Assembly (NCBI GenBank): GCA_023139775.1
Contig: JAGLMY010000222.1
Location: 1-36,415 of the forward strand
DNA: 36,415 nucleotides
Source: a bacterium
GTDB taxonomy: Bacteria; Oederibacteriota; JAAXVQ01; JAUVAV01
Reading direction: 5' to 3'
Both the position numbers and the translations under genes were made by a program. Under the pieces are notes generated by a model. The model did not search any database, was not told the origin of the DNA, and saw only the letters and a program-made list of their open reading frames with translations. Positions 23,391 through 32,296 of the stretch are shown here, piece by piece (the first letter of the stretch is position 1; every line of letters begins with the position of its first letter).

Positions 23391-24404
23391 ATGATTATTG
23401 TCATGAAACCAGGCGTGCCCATGCAGGAAATTCGTCAGATCATGGAGCGCATAAAGAAAATGAAGTTAGCGCCGCATCTGCTGCGTGGTACTGAGCGCAA
23501 TGTCATTGCAGTGATTGGTGATGAACGGAATTTGCAGCGAGAGCCCTTGGAAGCGATTCCCGGGGTGGAAAATGTCATGTCCGTACTCAAGCCCTATAAG
23601 CTGGCCAGTCTGGAAGGGCATCAAGAAAGAACAGTAATCAGCACCGGAGGTTTTGTAATTGGCGAAAAAAAAATAGCCGTCATCGCCGGTCCCTGTACAG
23701 TTGAAAACCAAAAGATGTTGCTGCAAACAGCACGTCATATCCAACGTCAGGGGGCCTGCGGTTTGCGGGGCGGGGTTTTTAAGCCGCGTACCAGTCCTTA
23801 TGCTTTTCAGGGTTTGAAAAATGCCGGATTAAAAGTACTTGCTCAAGTACGCAAGAGTTGCCGGATTCCGGTGGTTACCGAAGTGTTGGATCCCCGCGAT
23901 GTGAAAGCGGTTGCCAAGTGTGCGGATATATTGCAAGTGGGCACGCGTAATATGCAGAATTATGAACTTTTGAAAGCAGTTGGCAAACAGAAAAAGCCGG
24001 TACTTCTCAAGCGCGGTATGGCCGCAGGGGTTGATGATTTTCTAATGTCAGCTGAATACATTATGGCGCAAGGAAATTATAAAGTGATTTTATGTGAGCG
24101 TGGGATTCGCACGTTTAATGATTATGCCCGGAACACTTTGGATTTAACCATCATCCCCGCCTTAAAAGAGAGAACACACTTGCCGGTTATCGTGGATCCG
24201 TCACATGGTACGGGTAAGAGAAAATATGTGATGCCCATGGCGAGGGCCGCGATTGCCGCCGGAGCGGATGGGCTGTTGATTGAGGTGCATCCGCATCCGG
24301 AGCGGGCCTGGGTAGATGGCCGGCAATCACTTTCTTTGCAAGAATTCACAGAATTGATGAGAGAAATACAGAGTATAGCCCATGCTATTGGCAGGACTTT
24401 ATAA
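23391..24404 (+). CDS. aroF: 3-deoxy-7-phosphoheptulonate (DAHP) synthase, type I-beta with N-terminal ferredoxin-like domain
   Basis: First enzyme of the shikimate pathway, joining phosphoenolpyruvate and erythrose 4-phosphate. An N-terminal 70-residue ferredoxin-like domain (MIIVMKPGVPMQEIRQIMER... VMSVLKPYKLAS) precedes the barrel. Motifs: AVIAGPCTVEN, LRGGVFKPRTSPYAFQG, ILQVGTRNMQNYELL, PVLLKRGM, ILCERGIRTF, and metal-site DPSHGTGKR and EVHPHPERAWVDG. The frame runs back to a GTG at 23382, but the ATG at 23391 follows GAGGTGG by five bases and suits the family N-terminus. No other shikimate gene is in the window. Confidence 0.93.
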   Translation: MIIVMKPGVPMQEIRQIMERIKKMKLAPHLLRGTERNVIAVIGDERNLQREPLEAIPGVENVMSVLKPYKLASLEGHQERTVISTGGFVIGEKKIAVIAGPCTVENQKMLLQTARHIQRQGACGLRGGVFKPRTSPYAFQGLKNAGLKVLAQVRKSCRIPVVTEVLDPRDVKAVAKCADILQVGTRNMQNYELLKAVGKQKKPVLLKRGMAAGVDDFLMSAEYIMAQGNYKVILCERGIRTFNDYARNTLDLTIIPALKERTHLPVIVDPSHGTGKRKYVMPMARAAIAAGADGLLIEVHPHPERAWVDGRQSLSLQEFTELMREIQSIAHAIGRTL

Positions 24405-24496
24405 TTGCGCGGTATGGGTGTATGAAAATTAAATATTTATAGGTATTTTATTGGCAATCCAGGGGAAAAAGAAAAATCCAGGAAGGATTCAAGCAG

Positions 24497-25780
24497 ATGA
24501 ATCTTCGTATTATAATAACTACTGTTTTTATTTTTTTGGCAGGAGCTTTAACCGTTCAGGCGGCAACTTTTGGCGAGCAAGGGAGCGGCACAGGAGACTT
24601 GTCCGGTCTTGACGGTTATCTTTATGCAACCCAGTACAACAATTCCACGGCTGGTAATATCAATCGTATTTTTGTGTATTTAACAGCCGCCGGCGCTACC
24701 GGAGCGCAGGGGAGAATGGCGGTTTACGACAATGGCGGAACCAACCTGCCGGAAAGTCTGGTAGTACAAAGCAATACCCAAACCCTGGTAGCTGGATGGA
24801 ATGAATTCGTGGTGGCCTCAGCGGCAGTATCCGCTGGTACGTATTGGATTTCTTTTCAATTTGACACATCCAATACCCGGATTGGGTATTATATCGGCAC
24901 TGTACAACAAACACAATATAGAGCGTTTTCTCCTGTGCAATCGTTTCCTGCTTCTTGGGGCACACCCGATGGCAATGGTGCTTTTGATATCTGCATGTAT
25001 GCTACGGAAATCACTCCCACCCTAACAGTTACACCCACCTATACCGGAACTGCAACACCCACCTATACCCGGACAGCTACCCATTCGCCAACCAGTACAA
25101 ATACACCAACCTATACAATGACGAATACTGCTACTATAACTCCTACCAATACTGTAACCTCCACCTTGACTTCCACCTTAACACCCACACCGACCGGCAC
25201 GATTACACCAACATATACCGGTACGGTTTCACCGACACCGTTTATTTCCAGAACCTATACACCGACCGCTACATTTACGGCCACATCTTCTTTCACTCCC
25301 ACTTCAACCATTACCATAACTTCGACCATTTCGCAAACAGCTACCGTGACTCCAACTTATACAGTTACTTTAACTTCAACCCCGGTCTATTCGCCGACCG
25401 TGACACGTACCGGCACCATAACTCCCACGCTCACCACCACACCCACACCCCGTCAGGCCTATAATGATCTGACCGAAGTACGGGTGTTTCCCAATCCCTG
25501 GCGCGGCGATATTGTTAGGGTGCAAAGACGGGTTGTGATTGAAAATTTGACTAGGGATGCCACTGTGTATATCTATACTATAGACAGTCGACTGGTGAAG
25601 GAGATTCCACCCGGAGCCAATGAAGACAATGGCCGGACCAACAATCCGGGTAACAATGGACGTGCGGAATGGGGCCTGGCCAACCAAGACGGCGATCCGG
25701 TGGCCTCAGGGGTGTATGTGTATGTGATTAAAGATCCGGCTGGTAATTTCAGACGAGGGAAAATTGCGATTTTAAAATGA
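24497..25780 (+). CDS. Secreted Thr/Pro-rich linker protein with FlgD-like C-terminal module
   Basis: A 427-residue protein in three parts. After a signal peptide (ending LTVQA, residue 22) comes a beta-rich domain (about 25-170) with jelly-roll-like strands (NINRIFVYLTAAG, TYWISFQFDTSNTRIGYYIG). A low-complexity Thr/Pro/Ser linker (about 175-318) is built from degenerate TPTYT, TSTLT and TITPT units and contains almost no charged residues. The C-terminal module opens VRVFPNPWRGD and ends VASGVYVYVIKDPAGNFRRGKIAILK, like the FlgD-type modules of the two subtilases. The linker would be heavily O-glycosylatable. It is probably a cell-surface or exported protein. Catalytic function is not evident. 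Confidence 0.75.
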   Translation: MNLRIIITTVFIFLAGALTVQAATFGEQGSGTGDLSGLDGYLYATQYNNSTAGNINRIFVYLTAAGATGAQGRMAVYDNGGTNLPESLVVQSNTQTLVAGWNEFVVASAAVSAGTYWISFQFDTSNTRIGYYIGTVQQTQYRAFSPVQSFPASWGTPDGNGAFDICMYATEITPTLTVTPTYTGTATPTYTRTATHSPTSTNTPTYTMTNTATITPTNTVTSTLTSTLTPTPTGTITPTYTGTVSPTPFISRTYTPTATFTATSSFTPTSTITITSTISQTATVTPTYTVTLTSTPVYSPTVTRTGTITPTLTTTPTPRQAYNDLTEVRVFPNPWRGDIVRVQRRVVIENLTRDATVYIYTIDSRLVKEIPPGANEDNGRTNNPGNNGRAEWGLANQDGDPVASGVYVYVIKDPAGNFRRGKIAILK

Positions 25781-25807
25781 TTCACCGCGGCGAAATTAAA
25801 TATTTCT

Positions 25808-25865
25808 GTAGGGAACGGTCCCCCAACCGGAATTTTTGTAGGGAACGGTCGCGACCGTTCCCTAC
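25808..25865. repeat. Two GTAGGGAACGGTC palindromic repeats
   Basis: A half-unit (from 25808, GTAGGGAACGGTCCCCCAACC) is followed by the perfect 28-base palindrome 25838-25865, identical to 5199-5226. It ends 24 bases before recX. Confidence 0.85.
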
Positions 25866-25889
25866 TTCGGGCAAGGAGGAGTTATTTCT

Positions 25890-26519
25890 ATGCCTCGCAT
25901 TACGGCCATTGAGATACAATCCAAACAAAAAAATCGACGTTCGATTTTTGTGGACCAGGAATTTATTTGCGGCCTGGATCAGTCAATAGTTGCCAAGCTG
26001 CGTTTGACGACCGGACAAGCAGTTGCGATCAAAGAGCTCAAGAACATAGTTCGGGAAGAAGAAATAAATTGGGCCAAGGAAAAATGTTTGCGTTGGTTGG
26101 ATCATCGGGCGCGAACTCGCCGGGAATTAGCCGGGCGTTTACAACAGCATGGGGTTGAACCTGAAGTGTCGGAAGCTGTTCTCAAGCGGTTGCAGGAAAT
26201 CAAACTGGTTGATGATGAAGCCTACGCGCGAGGGTTTATTCAAGAACGTGTGCGCTTACAAGGTGTTGGCCGGCGCCGGCTGCGTTTGGAATTAAGCAAA
26301 CGTGGGCTAGATCATGAAATAATAGAGATGGCCCTGCAAGAGAACGTGGCTGAGGACGAGAACCAAGCCTGTGAGGCAGAGGCTAAAAGAAAGGTCCGAA
26401 CGTATGCCCGGTTGCCTGTTTTTGTTGCCAGGCGGCGGTTAATTGCTTTTTTAAGCCGTAAAGGATTTGATTTTGAGACCATAAACCCCATTGTGCGCCT
26501 GGTGCTGCCGGAAGAGTAA
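25890..26519 (+). CDS. recX: Regulatory protein RecX
   Basis: A modulator of RecA filaments. The 209-residue protein shows the RecX helical repeats: CLRWLDHRARTRRELAGRLQ, then LQEIKLVDDEAYARGFIQER and GVGRRRLRLELSKRGLDHEII, closing with RRRLIAFLSRKGFDFETI. An N-terminal beta-rich segment (ITAIEIQSKQKNRRSIFVDQ) is also typical of the longer RecX form. A strong AAGGAGGAG site supports the start. recA is not in the window. alaS follows downstream, and recX-alaS is a common order in many bacteria. Confidence 0.92.
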   Translation: MPRITAIEIQSKQKNRRSIFVDQEFICGLDQSIVAKLRLTTGQAVAIKELKNIVREEEINWAKEKCLRWLDHRARTRRELAGRLQQHGVEPEVSEAVLKRLQEIKLVDDEAYARGFIQERVRLQGVGRRRLRLELSKRGLDHEIIEMALQENVAEDENQACEAEAKRKVRTYARLPVFVARRRLIAFLSRKGFDFETINPIVRLVLPEE

Positions 26520-26601
26520 ACGGCGCGCGGTACTATATTTATTAAAAACGGGTACTGTCAAAAATAACATGAAAGAAAAATGAAATAATTTTCTGAAAAT
26601 A

Positions 26602-26736
26602 TCCACCACAAAGGCACAAAGAACACTAAGGAGCACTAAGGAAAAATTAAGTGATAAGAGTAAAACAATAAACATTAATAAATATTAATTTTGTGTTTCT
26701 TTGTGAACCTTTGAGCCTTTGTGCCTTTGTGGTGGA
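26602..26736. repeat. 135-bp imperfect palindrome CCACCACAAAGGCACAAAG
   Basis: Left arm TCCACCACAAAGGCACAAAG (26602-26621), right arm CTTTGTGCCTTTGTGGTGGA (26717-26736), with further imperfect pairing inward and an AT-rich loop. It occupies the middle of the 340-base recX-alaS gap; no gene is visible in that gap. Confidence 0.85.
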
Positions 26737-26862
26737 TCTTTTTAAGATATTTTATTATGGGGGAGATACCTATAAAACAAGAAAAATCCTGAATTACCAA
26801 TAGTTTAAAGAATTGAAGATAAAATATTTTGACAATACCTAAAAACGCTGTTGGAGGCAAGT

Positions 26863-29490
26863 ATGCAAAGCAATGAAATCCGTCGAAAATTCATTGAGTA
26901 TTTTAAAGAGCGTGGTCATATCCATCAACCCAGCGCCGGCCTGGTGCCGGATGATCCGACTGTGCTTTTTACAGTGGCAGGTATGGTCCAGTTCAAGCCG
27001 TATTTTATGGGAACCGGTGCCAAACCCTTTACCCGGGCCGTGACTTCACAGAAATGCCTGCGAACCAATGATATTGAAAATGTAGGTTTTACGCCCCGGC
27101 ACCATACTTTTTTTGAGATGCTGGGTAATTTTTCTTTTGGTGATTATTTTAAAAAGGAGGCCATTGTCTGGTCCTGGGAGTTTTTAACCAAGGTTATTGG
27201 TTTGGATCAGGACAAACTCTGGGTTACTATTCACCGTGAGGATGATGAAGCGTATACGATCTGGAAAGAAGAGGTTAAAATTCCCGAAAAACGGATTGTG
27301 CGTATGGGAGAGGAAACTAACTTCTGGACCATGGGAGAGACCGGGCCGTGTGGTCCCTGCAGTGAAATTCTCTATGATATTGGTCCGGTAGCCGGCAAAC
27401 CCGAAGCCGGACCGGATGAGGATGAGGATCGCTATTTGGAAGTATGGAATTTGGTGTTTACTCAATACGACCGGCAGGCGGACGGCAGCAGGCAACCTTT
27501 GCCCCAAAAAAATATTGATACCGGCATGGGGTTGGAGCGTTTGGTCGCGGTCAGTCAAGGAGTTCCAACCAATTTTGATACGGATTTGTTCCAGCCGTTG
27601 ATTCAAGCCATTGCCAAAGAAACCATGACGCGATATGGCAAGGATGCCAAAAGTGACAGCTCCCTGCGCGTGATCGCGGATCACATTCGCTGCGCTGCCT
27701 TTCTGATAACAGACGGCATATTGCCCGGCAATGAGGGTCGCGGCTATGTGTTGCGCCGGATTTTGCGCAGGGCAGTGCGGCATGGGAAATTGTTGGGGAC
27801 CAGTGATGTTTTTCTGTATCGCTTAGTTCCTTATGTGGTGGAGCTGATGAAAGGCGCCTATGGGGAGATTGCCGAACGTCGCGAGCATGTAGTGGCTGTG
27901 GTCAAGGGGGAAGAAGACCGCTTTCAACATACGCTGGATTCCGGTCTGGCCATATTAAACGATATTATTGCGGAGATGAAAAAGGAGAAAAAAAGCAGTA
28001 TTCCCGGCAAACAAATTTTTCAACTGTATGATACCTACGGTTTTCCTCTGGATTTGACCAGGGAAATTGCGCAGGAGCATAAACTGGTTTTAGATGAGGC
28101 AGGTTTTGAGCAGGCCATGAAAGAACAACGTGAGCGCGCTCGTTCTGCCTGGGTGGGTAGCGGTGAGAAAGATTTCGCGCCCCTGATTCGTGAGCTGGGC
28201 GGGAAATTGACGCCTACTCATTTTTGCGGATACCAGGAGTACAATACCAATGCGCAGGTTATGGCCGTGATCCATAAAGATAAGCAGGTTGAGCAGGCAC
28301 AGGCCGGGGATGATATTATTGTGGTTCTCAACCACTCCACTTTCTATGCGGCTTCCGGCGGTCAAGTGGCGGATCAGGGAGAAATTATTACCGCGAACGG
28401 TAAAATGGAAGTCACTAATGTGTTGAAAAGTCCGGAAGGCTTGTATTTGCATTACGGCCAGGTAAGGCAGGGCAAGATAAGGCTGAATGAATCCGTAAAG
28501 GCGGCGATTAAACATTCCGAGCGTCGCGCTACAGTCCGGAATCATACGGGTACGCATCTTTTACACGCAGCTTTGCGTCAGGTATTGGGCAAGCATGTGG
28601 AACAAGCCGGATCAGAAGTGCGGCCGGCTGGCTTCCGTTTTGACTTTAGCCATTTCCAGGCAGTCACGCAACGGGAATTGGATCGCGTTGAAGAAATTGT
28701 GAATGTCCATATTCTGGAAAATCAACCGGTTGTGATCCAGGAAGTAGCAATCGAGGAAGCCAAAGCCAGGGGCGCGATGGCTTTGTTCGGTGAAAAGTAC
28801 GGAGACGTAGTGCGCATGGTACAAATCGAAGAATTTTCCTGTGAATTATGCGGTGGCACGCATGTGCGGGCAACCGGAGATATCGGTATGGTTCGCATTA
28901 CTTCTGAAGCCGGCGTGGCGGCCGGTGTGCGTCGGATCGAGGCCATTACCGGGGACTATGCTTTTCGGGAAACTAAACGCCAACAGTTGGTGCTGCGGGA
29001 TGTGAGTGGAATTCTGCGTACCGCGGAAGCCGAGATTCCCACCCGGGTCGAGAAATTGCTGGCACGGGTCCGGGAACTGGAAAAAGAGAAGGAAAAAAAT
29101 CAGCTCAAGCAAGCCGGTAAAAATGTTGACGATTTGGTAAAGCAGGCGCAGAATATAAACGGCATTACCTACATTGCGGCGGAATTGTCCGGATTTAATT
29201 CCAATGCCTTGCGGGCTGCAGCAGATATACTAAAACAAAAGCTGGGTTCAGGTATGGTGGTCTTGGGCAGTGTGGCAGAAGGCAAAGCCTCATTGATTGC
29301 CGCGGCGACCAAAGATCTAGCCGGTAAAAAGATACATGCCGGGAATTTGGTGCGTGAAATTGCCAAGCAGATTGAGGGGTCGGGCGGTGGCCGGCCTGAT
29401 TTTGGACAAGCAGGCGGAAAAAAACCTGAACAGATGGCTAAAGCGTTGGAAGCCACCAAGGCCGTTATTGAAAAAATGACGGCGAATTAA
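26863..29490 (+). CDS. alaS: Alanyl-tRNA synthetase
   Basis: It charges tRNA-Ala. The full class-II architecture is present in 875 residues: motif 1/2 region (SAGLVPDDPTVLFTVAGMVQ, ENVGFTPRHHTFFEMLGNFS), motif 3 (NIDTGMGLERLVAV), and the editing domain with zinc ligands HTGTHLLHAA and CELCGGTHV. The C-terminal oligomerisation/C-Ala domain ends in a DHHA1-type Gly-rich block (EGSGGGRPDFGQAGG). The frame begins at a TTG (26851), but the ATG at 26863 has GGAGG five bases upstream and gives the family start MQSNEIRRKFIEYFK. It is followed three bases after its TAA by a GTAGGGG repeat. Confidence 0.97.
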   Translation: MQSNEIRRKFIEYFKERGHIHQPSAGLVPDDPTVLFTVAGMVQFKPYFMGTGAKPFTRAVTSQKCLRTNDIENVGFTPRHHTFFEMLGNFSFGDYFKKEAIVWSWEFLTKVIGLDQDKLWVTIHREDDEAYTIWKEEVKIPEKRIVRMGEETNFWTMGETGPCGPCSEILYDIGPVAGKPEAGPDEDEDRYLEVWNLVFTQYDRQADGSRQPLPQKNIDTGMGLERLVAVSQGVPTNFDTDLFQPLIQAIAKETMTRYGKDAKSDSSLRVIADHIRCAAFLITDGILPGNEGRGYVLRRILRRAVRHGKLLGTSDVFLYRLVPYVVELMKGAYGEIAERREHVVAVVKGEEDRFQHTLDSGLAILNDIIAEMKKEKKSSIPGKQIFQLYDTYGFPLDLTREIAQEHKLVLDEAGFEQAMKEQRERARSAWVGSGEKDFAPLIRELGGKLTPTHFCGYQEYNTNAQVMAVIHKDKQVEQAQAGDDIIVVLNHSTFYAASGGQVADQGEIITANGKMEVTNVLKSPEGLYLHYGQVRQGKIRLNESVKAAIKHSERRATVRNHTGTHLLHAALRQVLGKHVEQAGSEVRPAGFRFDFSHFQAVTQRELDRVEEIVNVHILENQPVVIQEVAIEEAKARGAMALFGEKYGDVVRMVQIEEFSCELCGGTHVRATGDIGMVRITSEAGVAAGVRRIEAITGDYAFRETKRQQLVLRDVSGILRTAEAEIPTRVEKLLARVRELEKEKEKNQLKQAGKNVDDLVKQAQNINGITYIAAELSGFNSNALRAAADILKQKLGSGMVVLGSVAEGKASLIAAATKDLAGKKIHAGNLVREIAKQIEGSGGGRPDFGQAGGKKPEQMAKALEATKAVIEKMTAN

Positions 29491-29492
29491 CC

Positions 29493-29559
29493 GTAGGGGC
29501 GCACTGAGTGCGCCCGATCAACATATGCCTGTAGGGGCGAGATGACCTCGCCCACACAA
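29493..29559. repeat. Paired GTAGGGG hairpins, unit 1
   Basis: Two hairpins (29493-29516 and 29531-29557) joined by ATCAACATATGCCT and ending CACACAA. The same pair with a different first stem is at 29741-29808, on the other side of the palindrome 29573-29711. Confidence 0.8.
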
Positions 29560-29572
29560 CTGAAATTCTTTG

Positions 29573-29711
29573 CAAAATGGAAAGAAAATTAACCGCCGAT
29601 ACACGCAGATAAACGCAGATATTTATAGCTTAATGGATAAAAAAGATTTTTAATTTGCGTATATCGGCGTGTATCGGCGGCTAAATTTGATTCCGGCTTG
29701 TCCGGGTTAGG
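29573..29711 (+). repeat. GCCGAT-palindrome element, full copy
   Basis: CAAAATGGAAAGAAAATTAACC at the left end (reverse complement of the right end of 11736-11875), the palindrome CCGCCGATACACGC...GCGTGTATCGGCGG, then tail CCGGCTTGTCCGGGTTAGG. Confidence 0.85.
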
Positions 29712-29740
29712 TTATTAGAATTTCGAATTTGCATTAATGT

Positions 29741-29808
29741 GTAGGGGCGACCCTGGCGGTCGCCCGATCAACAAATGCCGTAGGGGCGAGGTCACCTCGC
29801 CCACACAA
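29741..29808. repeat. Paired GTAGGGG hairpins, unit 2
   Basis: First stem GGGCGACC/GGTCGCCC, linker GATCAACAAATGCC, second stem GGGCGAGG/CCTCGCCC, end CACACAA. The linker matches unit 1 at 29493 but the first stem differs. It ends 17 bases before the phasin-like gene. Confidence 0.8.
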
Positions 29809-29825
29809 TTCAAGGAGGTTTTACC

Positions 29826-30197
29826 ATGGATCATTTTAAAAAAATCTTTTTAGCAGGTGTAGGGGCGCTTAGTCTTTCCAAGGACCGAGCTAAAATTGTG
29901 GTCCGGGAACTTATTGCCCAAGGCAAAATCCGGGAAAAAGAGGGCCGCAAATTGGTGAACGATATGATGAAACGCGCTGAAAGCACGCGCAAAGATGTTG
30001 AGCATACCATCAATGAACAAGTGGCTGTTGCTGTTAAGAAGATCAATCTGGTAACCCAAGATCAGCTAAAAAAAACGGAACGTCGCATCCATGATTTGGA
30101 GCGTGAACTGGCCAGGAAAAACAAGACCGCGTCGACTGCCAGGAAGACAGTAAAAAAAACCACGACTGTTCAAAAAAAATCTAGTGAAAACAGTTAA
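29826..30197 (+). CDS. Phasin-family (PHA granule-associated-like) protein
   Basis: A 123-residue, almost wholly helical, Lys/Glu-rich protein. The N-terminus FKKIFLAGVGALSLSKDRAK and the following KIVVRELIAQGKIREKEGRKLVNDMMKRAE match the phasin/PhaF-like family that binds polyester granules or acts as a general helical scaffold. Residues 60-95 look like a coiled coil; the tail (from about 97) is a Lys/Thr/Ser-rich low-complexity stretch. AAGGAGG nine bases upstream fixes the start. The ATG of ubiB follows its stop with no gap, so the two are co-translated. No PHA synthase is in the window, so a granule role is unproven. Confidence 0.8.
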   Translation: MDHFKKIFLAGVGALSLSKDRAKIVVRELIAQGKIREKEGRKLVNDMMKRAESTRKDVEHTINEQVAVAVKKINLVTQDQLKKTERRIHDLERELARKNKTASTARKTVKKTTTVQKKSSENS

Positions 30198-31871
30198 ATG
30201 ATTCTGCTTCCAAATATTGGCAATGCCATTCAGGATATCAATCGTTTTGGTGAGATTCTGACAATTTTAACCCGTCATGGGTTTGGTTTTTTTATTGATC
30301 GCTTGCATTTGGAAGGGTATTTGCCGGCTAAAAGCCGGGTAACACGCCAAAAAAAAATCACAGCCTCAGTACCAACACGTATACGTCTCATGCTGGAGGA
30401 ATTGGGTCCTACCTTTATTAAAATGGGCCAAATACTTTCCATGCGTCCGGACCTCCTGCCCCCGGACTTTATCAAGGAATTATCCAAATTACAAGACCGG
30501 GTCGCTCCCTTTACAGAACCCAGCGCAGAAAGTATTGTTTACGATGCCTTGGGCGGTCCGGTGAGTAAAATATTTAAATCCTTTACTAAAACTCCGTTCG
30601 CAGCTGCCTCCATTTCCCAGGTGCATGCGGCTGTGACCAAAGACAATAAAAAAGTAGTGGTAAAAGTACAGCGGCCCGGATTAAAACGTGTAGTGGAGTC
30701 GGATCTGGAGATTTTACGGTTTTTGGCTCGAGCTTGGGAAAAGCTGGGAGACGTGGCTCTACCGCGAAAGCCGGTTGAGTTTATCGATGAATTTGAACAA
30801 ATTATTATCGCGGAATTGGATTTTATGACCGAGGCCCGGCATCTGGAACACTTTACCAAAAATTTTAAAAACCGTCCAGGCTATCATTTTACCAAAGTAT
30901 ATTGGTCCCTGACATCCTCCCGGTGCTTGACTTTAGAGTATATCGAAGGCAGGAAACTGACCGATTTACCCAACCGTATGACCACAGACGCGAAAAGCAA
31001 ACTAGCTCAATCCTTGTTTGATGCCTACATTTACATGACTTTGGAGGATCGCTTTTTTCACGCTGACCCGCATGCCGGTAATTTCATACTGACGGTCGAG
31101 AACAAATTGGCTTTTTTGGATGCCGGACAAGTAGGACGTTTAGATACGGAAACAGTGGTCGCATTTACCGATATGCTCCTGGCCTTGGTAAGTAAAGACA
31201 GCGACAATTTGGTGGACGCCTATTTGCGCTTGGGTACCGCGGATGAGGGTGTTGATCGCCGGAGGTTAAAGCGCGATACCGGAATTTTTTTAGAACAGTA
31301 TTATGATTTTCCAGTGGAACGGATATCATTTGGCAAAGCCTTGCAGGATTTGATCGGCTTGAGTATGAAATACCGCATTACCTTGCCGCCGGATTTTGTC
31401 ATTCTGGCTAAAACTTTTCTAGGTGTGGAAGGCCTGGCCAGAAAACTGAACCCAGAATTGAACTTGATAGATGCAGTCCAACCCATGGCTGAGGTTATTC
31501 TACGCCGTCGTTACAAGCCGGAACAGATTGCCCGCGTGTTGTATGACCAACTGCAGGATCTTTGGCGGTTTTTAAAAGGTTTGCCCAATCAATTGCAGGA
31601 CCTGTTGGGAAAGTTGCAGCATGGCCGGTTAAAGATTGAATTTGAGCACAAAGGACTGGAAGAGCTGCAGCACAAGCTGGATCGAGTCGGAAATCGGCTC
31701 TCGTTTTCCCTGGTCATTGCGGCCTTGATTGTGGGCTCTTCCTTGATTTTATCTTCGCAGATTGGTCCTAAGTGGGGAGGATTTTCCATCTTAGGCTTGA
31801 TTGGCTTTTTGATGTCAGGTTTTTTTGGCTTTCTGCTGATCATCGCCATATTGCGTTCCGGCCGCATGTGA
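30198..31871 (+). CDS. ubiB: UbiB/AarF (ABC1/ADCK) family kinase-like protein
   Basis: An atypical protein-kinase-like ATPase linked in other organisms to quinone or lipid handling. Family features in order: KMGQILSMRPDLLP (residues 75-88), the Ala-rich loop AAASISQVHAA (125-135), the lysine in VVVKVQRPG (156), HADPHAGNF (288-296), and FLDAGQVGRLD, where the metal-binding DFG of most members reads DAG (308-310). Two transmembrane helices end the protein (about 507-526 and 535-553). The 557-residue length is normal. It sits between a phasin-like gene and ruvX and overlaps ruvX by one base. No quinone-synthesis gene is nearby. The symbol is a family label. Confidence 0.92.
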   Translation: MILLPNIGNAIQDINRFGEILTILTRHGFGFFIDRLHLEGYLPAKSRVTRQKKITASVPTRIRLMLEELGPTFIKMGQILSMRPDLLPPDFIKELSKLQDRVAPFTEPSAESIVYDALGGPVSKIFKSFTKTPFAAASISQVHAAVTKDNKKVVVKVQRPGLKRVVESDLEILRFLARAWEKLGDVALPRKPVEFIDEFEQIIIAELDFMTEARHLEHFTKNFKNRPGYHFTKVYWSLTSSRCLTLEYIEGRKLTDLPNRMTTDAKSKLAQSLFDAYIYMTLEDRFFHADPHAGNFILTVENKLAFLDAGQVGRLDTETVVAFTDMLLALVSKDSDNLVDAYLRLGTADEGVDRRRLKRDTGIFLEQYYDFPVERISFGKALQDLIGLSMKYRITLPPDFVILAKTFLGVEGLARKLNPELNLIDAVQPMAEVILRRRYKPEQIARVLYDQLQDLWRFLKGLPNQLQDLLGKLQHGRLKIEFEHKGLEELQHKLDRVGNRLSFSLVIAALIVGSSLILSSQIGPKWGGFSILGLIGFLMSGFFGFLLIIAILRSGRM

Positions 31872-32296
31872 TGAAAAAAACCGGACGTGTCCTGGGTCTG
31901 GATTTTGGCGCTCGCCGGATTGGAGTGGCTATATCAGATCCTTTGGGCATTACTGCCCAGCCACTTACCACCATTCGCAATAAAAAAGCGACCTGCCTGT
32001 CAGAACTGACCCAACTTATTCTGGAGAAAGAGGTCATCCTGTTGGTGGTCGGCTTACCGCGGCACATGAGTGGCCAGGAGGGTGAAAAAGCGCTGGCTGC
32101 CAGGGAGTTTGGGGAACGCTTAAGCCAACAGGCGAAAGTTCCGGTTCAGTACATTGATGAGCGTCTGACCACTGTGGCAGCACAACGTGTGCTCACTGAA
32201 AGCGGCATGTCAGGAAGTAAACAAAGACAAGCAGTTGATAAATTAGCCGCGGTTTTAATTCTGCAAACCTGGATGGATAGACAGCAGCGAGCGTAG
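31871..32296 (+). CDS. ruvX: RuvX/YqgF Holliday-junction resolvase-like nuclease
   Basis: A 141-residue RNase H-fold protein: LGLDFGARRIGVAISDPLG (catalytic Asp in the first strand), LLVVGLPRHMSGQEG, YIDERLTT and the closing DKLAAVLILQTWMD. The family acts as a junction resolvase and in pre-16S rRNA 5' processing. The frame extends upstream into ubiB; the ATG at 31871, overlapping the ubiB stop as TGATG, gives the standard length. Its stop codon TAG (32294-32296) lies in the GTAGGGAACGG repeat at 32293. Confidence 0.93.
   Translation: MKKTGRVLGLDFGARRIGVAISDPLGITAQPLTTIRNKKATCLSELTQLILEKEVILLVVGLPRHMSGQEGEKALAAREFGERLSQQAKVPVQYIDERLTTVAAQRVLTESGMSGSKQRQAVDKLAAVLILQTWMDRQQRA

Noticed and set aside
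25020-25450. Minisatellite or tandem DNA repeat
   Set aside because: The periodicity reflects degenerate Thr/Pro codons of one secreted protein; there is no exact DNA unit.
25376-25687. Minus-strand open frames over the Thr/Pro-rich gene
   Set aside because: Shadow frames caused by the biased composition of the + strand gene; no start signals or family match.
29493-29808. CRISPR array
   Set aside because: Repeats are palindromes of varying length and sequence with irregular spacing and no cas genes nearby.
29859-29872. GTAGGGGCGCTT inside the phasin-like gene
   Set aside because: It encodes VGAL of the conserved family N-terminus and has no matching right arm, so it is a chance match to the repeat.
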